Below are positions 58,044 through 64,000 of a DNA stretch of 64,000 bases, piece after piece (the stretch's first letter is position 1; every line of letters starts with the position of its first letter). The position numbers were made by a program, and so were the translations under genes. Origin of the DNA: Apostichopus japonicus (taxonomy: Eukaryota; Echinodermata; Holothuroidea; Aspidochirotida; Stichopodidae); assembly GCF_037975245.1 (NCBI RefSeq), contig NC_092576.1, forward strand, positions 2,227,501-2,291,500. The letters are read 5' to 3'. The notes below the pieces were generated by a model that made no database searches, was not told the DNA's origin, and saw nothing but the letters and a program-made list of their open reading frames with translations.

Positions 58044-59790
58044 CTACAAAAGAAAGATATTCATTGCAATTATAATTGTGACGTCACATAAAATTAAAGC
58101 ACTGTCCATCCAATGTAGCTACTTAGGTAATTAATTATCGACTACTAGTTGCCTCTTATACAAGATACGGTAACGGTGGAAAGATAAAGGTTAGCAATAA
58201 GCTTAAATACCTTAAAGCTGAACGTATGATATTGTTATTTAAAAGGCGATAATTTACCTTTGACATTATATTTCGGTCTGAATAACGCCATTGTATACCC
58301 GAATATAATGGCGGTGACTTGTCTGCTGGCATGGACAAGATCACAAAAGTTAAACAATTACTTATACACTAAATGTTAACATTTAACGAGTGGAAATGCG
58401 TTTGTAATCTACATTCAACATAACTTCACTACACTGCGATACCTATATCCACGGATGCAACACCCGTTTTATGTACTGCAACACGGGGGGGGGGGGGAGG
58501 GGTAGGGGGAGGTAAAAACCTTATGTCGTCCATCCAGGTAAGGTTCTTGGGAGTGGGGTGGGAAGGTGGCCCACTCCCTTTGAGAAATATTGGTAAAATG
58601 GATCGTGTTTGCAAAACGGTTCTACTGTTTACAACTTTTTTATTTTTGTATTGTTTAGACTGAACTGCACACACATGTTATATAATGTACACTATAGGTT
58701 ATATTCCATCTGCCATTATTTTATTCTGGGGACTGTTTGTGCATCTAATAATATCATAAAGACAAGAGTGTGTTCAATGTTAATCAAGTTGCATTAATTA
58801 AAATTAATATCATCGCATCTTTTGTAAATTTCAAAACATAAATTGCACTATAGTGCCTGACTTCTCTCTAGAAATAAATCAACTCGGATATTGCCTCTAT
58901 CGGGATCAATGTAGAATTTTCTTCTTTATATTAAATTTTATTTTGCGGTACGCAATTTTTATATATGCCAATTACCACTAACATCAACTTTCAATACTTT
59001 CTTGGTAAAAATTTAAAGGTTGTGTAAACATCCCTCGCCCACAGCATACTAATTTTGTTTTATCCTCAAGTAAATGAAGTTTCAATCGCCTCACCACAAT
59101 CTATAAAAAAATGTTTCTCTATTTCTCGTACCATCAATCTCACCCGTTACTGTGAACAATCCTCTTTAAGAGCATACAACACAATGTAACATGTACATTG
59201 ATATGTCTTACTGCTATAAGGAAATGTCTTTTGAGTTTGCCTTGTAACGACAACGAATATGAAAACGTTATAACAGGGATCTGAGTTTGTTGGTTCTGCG
59301 GGCATATACACAACATGCTGTATTAACCTGCCATTGAAAATGAGTTACCGGAAGAAGTGATAAATCCTTAACATTAGCTGAAACTATTACTTGTATATAG
59401 TTATAGCCCTACCCCCCCCTCCCCACCCTCAACCTCCAAAGGTTATTTCACAATATAATTTAATACAAATCTCCGTACCAAATTCTTTATCATGATGGTT
59501 TTTGCTTTATTTTGTCTACTTTCTTCAAGTAAAATTATCGCCCTTACTAACTTTAACACCAATAATTGATTTTATATTTGTTGTGTGACCGTCTTATAAG
59601 AAATTTTACCTTGGGCAATGTGCTGTACATTCCACTTCCTATTTAAATAACAACGTATTACTTCCCAACAAAACAGAACAAATCATTGAAAATATTTGAA
59701 CTGCTGCGCTAGGGCCTACCAACAATTCATTCACAACTAGACAGTGTCTAGACGTATCCAGATACTTGTTTATTTTTAGAATCCAGGCGT

Positions 59791-59800
59791 TATATAAAGG
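59791..59800 (+). promoter_or_regulatory. TATA-like element, copy B
   Basis: TATATAAAGG then TCACGCGCG, the duplicate of 2585-2594. Its retention despite divergence is the only argument for function. Confidence 0.18.
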
Positions 59801-61773
59801 TCACGCGCGTCTCTTTTACTGAACACAACTTCTTTTCATTGCATTGTTCAAGTATTTGATTGACAGGTGTTGAACAAAAGAAAATGTTAAACTATTGAAA
59901 GTGTCAGTAATAGGAAAGATTAGTGTACATCTTGAGGAGGAAAATGATGGAATCATTTCAATAGACTTTAGCATTGAAAAATGTGTTCTGTCTGAGTAGA
60001 AAAAGAGTAGAAATAGTTAACTGTACAGATATATATGATAAATGTATTCACAGTGTTGGGTGGATACAACCTACTTATTTTTTGTAAATTGCTCATATGA
60101 TGAAAACATGGATCAAAACAAATATAGGAAAAATGGAATGATGTGCGTATGTACGTGCCTATATGTGTGTGTGTGTCAGTGTGGGGGGGGGGGGGCTAGG
60201 GTAGCGAGGGAGTTAAAATGGTGGGTTTAGAGCAAAGGATTGGACTGGTGGTTTAATTTTCATGGAAGAGGGGGAAATGGTGTTATCTAGAAACGCAACT
60301 GCAGAAGGGTCATTGTCACTTGCGAAAGGTGGTGTTGCATGCAATTAACAGGTGTTTGATGCGTTTAGCGTGTATATTAACTACCATATTGGACATATTA
60401 AACAATGTATTAGAAGTTACATTTGAGGGGTGCGGGAGAGGGTGTGAGAGAGGTTATATATATAGTTGCGTTGTCAATGCATTGGTTCAGGGCGTGATTT
60501 GCAGTTAGTAGGCACAGCAGCAGGGTCTGCTAGCAGTGCGGATGTAGGCTTGGAGGTGCGGCTGATATATTGTTGTTGCGGCATTCGTAATTCACATGCG
60601 AACATTTTAATGATTAGAGGAATAGTATTCAAAAGCCAGTGGGTGAGGGAGGGGAACCTGGTGAAGGATATTTAATATTTGATACCTTGTTTAAGGCATG
60701 CACATTGTAGGCACATCTCATTCTCTTATTAACAGAAATATATTTATTTATTCAGCTTCTTAATTAATTGCGGTAAATAATTCATTTTACTGTTGATGTT
60801 GTAGTTTTTTAAACGAAACATTAAGCTACATAAAACACAAAAACAAACTAGTTTCTAACATTTTAAGGATAATGTTTATTTTTTTTATCTGTGTTTATAG
60901 TTTGTTTGTTTTTGCTGAATTTTTGCTTACCTACTGTTTTATTTCAATTAATAAGTAACGTTTTTTTCCCTCATTCAATTTATTTACTAAATTTTCTTTA
61001 TAAGAATTTTGACCTTTTTGCATTTCTTAATGAAGATTTTTTTCTTGAATGCTTTATTCTTGCACATATTGAGATTAATTTTTATTCCTTCTGTGTCTAT
61101 TTATTTTTTCTAGTGTTTATTAATTTTATTTTACCGACTGTCTTATTTAAGTTAATTAGTAGGTAAACGATTGATTTATTTACTATCGCTTTATTTATTT
61201 CATTACTAAATTTAAAATATTAACATTTTGACCATTTCATATCTATCCATAAATATTTTTCTTTAATTTGTTATTTTGATAATCACGTTACTTTACTTGC
61301 ATACAGAAAAAAAAACTAAAAACAAGAACATTTTTGTTTTTTTTTTCTTTTGTCAATTACTCTCTTTGATTCCTTAATTAATTTGATGAATAATTGCTAT
61401 AAAGCAGGTAAATAAAAATATTCTACTCTCACGCTACAAATAATTTTATCATTCTTACTGCAATACAAGTCTATCTTTTAATTTTATTCTGTAAATATGT
61501 TTTTTTCTGTCTCATTTTGTCTCTATTATTCTCTCCTATTAATCACATTCCTTACCTGATGACTGTTTTTTCATTGCTAGTTTATTTCTTAATTCAATTT
61601 CTTCTTCATTTATTTGTTTTACTTCTACAATTATCTAAACCTATCAATAAAACCTTCAGTAATTATTAAATATAACTATATTAACAATTCCTATCTTGTT
61701 TACATCATTATAATATTATTTAGTTATTTTATTAATTACTAATATCATTTATATATTTATTAATTATACTTAC

Positions 61774-61979
61774 ACCAGGTGCTTGAATCTTTGAGAGTGT
61801 TGTACATAGTTTAATATTCCATTAACTTCATGTTTATTCATTTCTCTCCCATTCTCTGTGTATATTTCCATCCTCTCTATTGATGTTATGATTGGTAGAG
61901 AGAGACCAGAGTAGAGAGTAATATCATCTTCATCAACCTTGTTAAAGGATTGGACTAGACTCACACAGAATATAGGAAT
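61774..61979 (-). CDS. NLR gene B, LRR-like module exon type b
   Basis: A 206-bp minus-strand exon with acceptor CTTTCCTTCAG and donor GTAAGT, like 5008-4803. Encodes IPIFCVSLVQSFNKVDEDDI and continues LPIITSIERM, NGREMNKHEV and HSQRFKHL. Differences from copy A cluster in the middle (ERMEIYTEN versus EMMYIQTEE), while the leucine framework is kept, and there is no stop or indel. Confidence 0.83.
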
Positions 61980-62796
61980 CTGAAGGAAAGTAAATAATAA
62001 ATATAATATTAATAATTATATCATAATATAATAAATATCTTTTATACAATAATGTTTATGAGTTGACTATTATTATTATAATTAATGAAGTACTAATGTT
62101 CCTGGGGTTGGAGGGGGTTATAGTGGGGCCAGTTTAATATTCATAATGGTGTAAAGGGGTGTGTTTGGTGAAAGTGCTCAGTTAAATATATAGTAACTAT
62201 AGTACTTTACTGTAAAGAGCGTCTTGTAGGATTATTGAACAAATGGGAACAGGAGGGTGTGCAGTGATTCAGGGAAAGGGTGAAGGTGGTGTGGGGGGGG
62301 GGGTTGTTTTACATATTTTGTAAGTTGTATGGCTTGTTTTACTGTTCAGTTGTAAGTAATTCTAGTATAGGGTAAGAACAAAACTAATAAATACAGGATA
62401 AACACTGACTAGAAGGAAAATAAATAATAAATAGAATTAATAGACTACTAAACTATAAATTAGACACGTTTTGTTTTAGTGAGGGTAAGGTGCATGGTGT
62501 CCTTTGTTTTAAAGATTAACGGATGGAGGCAAAGTGAAGGGTGTTACAGGTGTACATTGGTGTACTTTAGTCAATCTGGGGTGATTGTGGGGTGAAACAG
62601 GGTGTTGAATTATTTAATATAGGTTGCAATATTTGTTTCCGTTTAAGGGGGAGGGGGGGGGGTCAGTTTGGAGATAATCTATGGGACCTATAGAGGGGTA
62701 GATACATTTCAGGGGGGGGGGGGTTAGTAGTTGAGTATCTTAGAGGGTTAGTGGGAACCAGGTAAAATGCTGTTATAGTTTATAAATTTATGTTTG

Positions 62797-63233
62797 ATTA
62801 TGTTTTATTTCATGTTGATTCTTATTTCATTTTGTATCAGGTTGTTAAGTAATTAAAACATATGTTAATGTTGTTTAGAATAGAAATCTCTGTAGTTTCT
62901 CTGTTGTGTGGGTTATGTGATAGGCCTATAACCTGTTGTATTGGAGCCTTGGGGGAGTAATGGTGGTTCATGTGAGGGCCTAATAAATATTCAATTAGGT
63001 AATTAACGGTTCTTGGCCTTTCTGTTCATAAGGTTATCAAGTGGTTCAGTGGCTAAGAGGATACGTTTCAGTTTCTCTAGCGTACAATTATCCACTAGTT
63101 ACTTTTGTAACTTCTCTGTATGTTTTACTTAATTTTAATTATTAAAATGTCTTATTTTATTTATCAGATCACAGTTTGTTTAGAAATTAGGTCCTAAATT
63201 ATCTAATTATGATGCCAAAATATAAAATCTAGA
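62797..63233. other. Copy-B-specific block
   Basis: About 440 bp between phrases that are nearly adjacent in copy A (TATAAATTTAT and GTTAGTGATTAG, 5825-5880). No inverted ends or coding frame recognised. Either an insertion in B or a deletion in A. Confidence 0.65.
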
Positions 63234-63395
63234 AAACGTTAGTGATTAGCCACATATACCCCCCCCCCCCCCACACACACACACACTCCCACGATGTCCC
63301 ATCCCTCCCAAATACGATAACAAGTAGAATAAATAAAATAACTATTTTTTATGTGATGTGTTCTACTTCACCGTATCCCTTCAATGTATCCTTAC

Positions 63396-63515
63396 GTCAT
63401 GCCTGGATGCTTTCTTCAGGAGTTCTATGGTTGACTCCTGTGATTGCAGTCTGCTTTCGCTACTGATGGCGACAGTATTTGAACACAGCTCTGTAATAGT
63501 CTGGATGTCTTCGGC
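63396..63515 (-). CDS. NLR gene B, module exon type a
   Basis: Duplicate of 6104-5985: AEDIQTITELCSNTVAISSE, then a segment ending STIELLKKASRHD, donor GTAAGG, phase 0. The same uncertainty about the acceptor applies (CATAG at 63515 or the site seven bases later). The rest of gene B, including any NACHT exon, lies right of the window. Confidence 0.73.
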
Positions 63516-64000
63516 CTATGAAATAAAATGACCAAAATTACACAATGTTTAACTTGTCTCTTCCTACTCTAAATACTGACAAATTCTGGTTAAATCCTAT
63601 AAATTATATTGATATTTCATATGTGGGTTTTATTGGTTTTAGCCTTCTTTACGCTCACATCTTCCTTAATCTGTGATTCATAAAATGTGTTATTTCATAT
63701 TTATTCAACTGTTTCGACGTAATATCATCATTTTATGATACTCACAATTACCGTGAGGATATTCTAAGAAGCCTATAGCATACCTCCTTCCATTCATATT
63801 CCTACCTGAATATTACCCAGAGAGAACCATAGCTATTGTTTACTTCTCAATTAATTTCATTCCTGAAACTGTTTGCAATTAAGCGGCACACACTGTGTCA
63901 GACTTGTATCATTACCCGCTCCAATGGGATATTCTATTGTACACGGATATTTACACCAGCAGTTAAATAGGCTATATTAATTACACAACATGAGCCATGT

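Larger units (their letters stand above)
57570..64000. repeat. Segmental duplication, copy B
   Basis: Partner of 1-6660; see copy A for shared landmarks. It continues past the right edge of the window. Copy-B-specific sequence: about 62797-63233. Missing relative to copy A: the ATCC microsatellite and the duplicated CG-rich patch. Confidence 0.9.

Overview
This is AT-rich, intron-bearing metazoan DNA. An NLR-type NACHT ATPase gene with phase-matched exons, abundant hAT-like short DNA elements, RTE-like and CR1/L2-like LINE relics and tRNA-like SINEs all point to an invertebrate deuterostome. An echinoderm, possibly a sea cucumber, is my best guess; this is inference from family style, not proof.

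Genes. The main gene (gene A, minus strand) has a Ser-rich N-terminal exon (25040-24752), a large NACHT exon (23778-22224) and then small exons at 9551-9349, 8010-7934, 6104-5985, 5008-4803 and 573-500. It leaves the window at the left edge. The small exons form a repeating LRR-like module of three exon types: type a of about 113-120 bp, type b of 203-206 bp and type c of 74-77 bp. Nearly all junction phases agree. The NACHT exon carries one single-base frameshift near 23047. A second minus-strand copy (gene B) shows only its 3' part: exons 63515-63396, 61979-61774, 58043-57970 and 55709-55612, with a possible last exon at 55423-55247. Copies A (1 to about 6660) and B (about 57570 to 64000) are one diverged direct segmental duplication 57 kb apart.

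On the plus strand two related terminal coding exons (40656-40772 and 45594-45704, the latter with an upstream exon 45412-45510) suggest a second, unrecognised tandem gene family lying between the two NLR copies.

Repeats and mobile DNA. The 12.7-kb intron of gene A holds an internally deleted CR1/L2-like LINE (11194-12898), an 8-bp-TSD hAT-like element (15630-16583), a 5-bp-TSD element (17329-18933) with another 8-bp-TSD element nested inside it (17793-18273), and a 2.4-kb 27-bp minisatellite (19203-21591) interrupted by a foldback MITE (19927-20201). Upstream of gene A lie a tRNA-like SINE, a 1.3-kb element whose inverted ends are minisatellites (26726-28035), and a tandem array of one truncated and four full 2.42-kb units (29263-40064). 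Further right are about 190-bp tandem repeats, a 5'-truncated RTE-like LINE with a 16-bp TSD (42375-43744), a MITE (44249-44706), a second tRNA-like SINE, a diverged tandem duplication (49284-50430) and another hAT-like element (54145-54535). Poly-G/poly-C runs are remarkably frequent throughout.

Limits: exon calls rest on reading frame, splice dinucleotides, phase and paralogy seen by eye. No alignment or database search was run.
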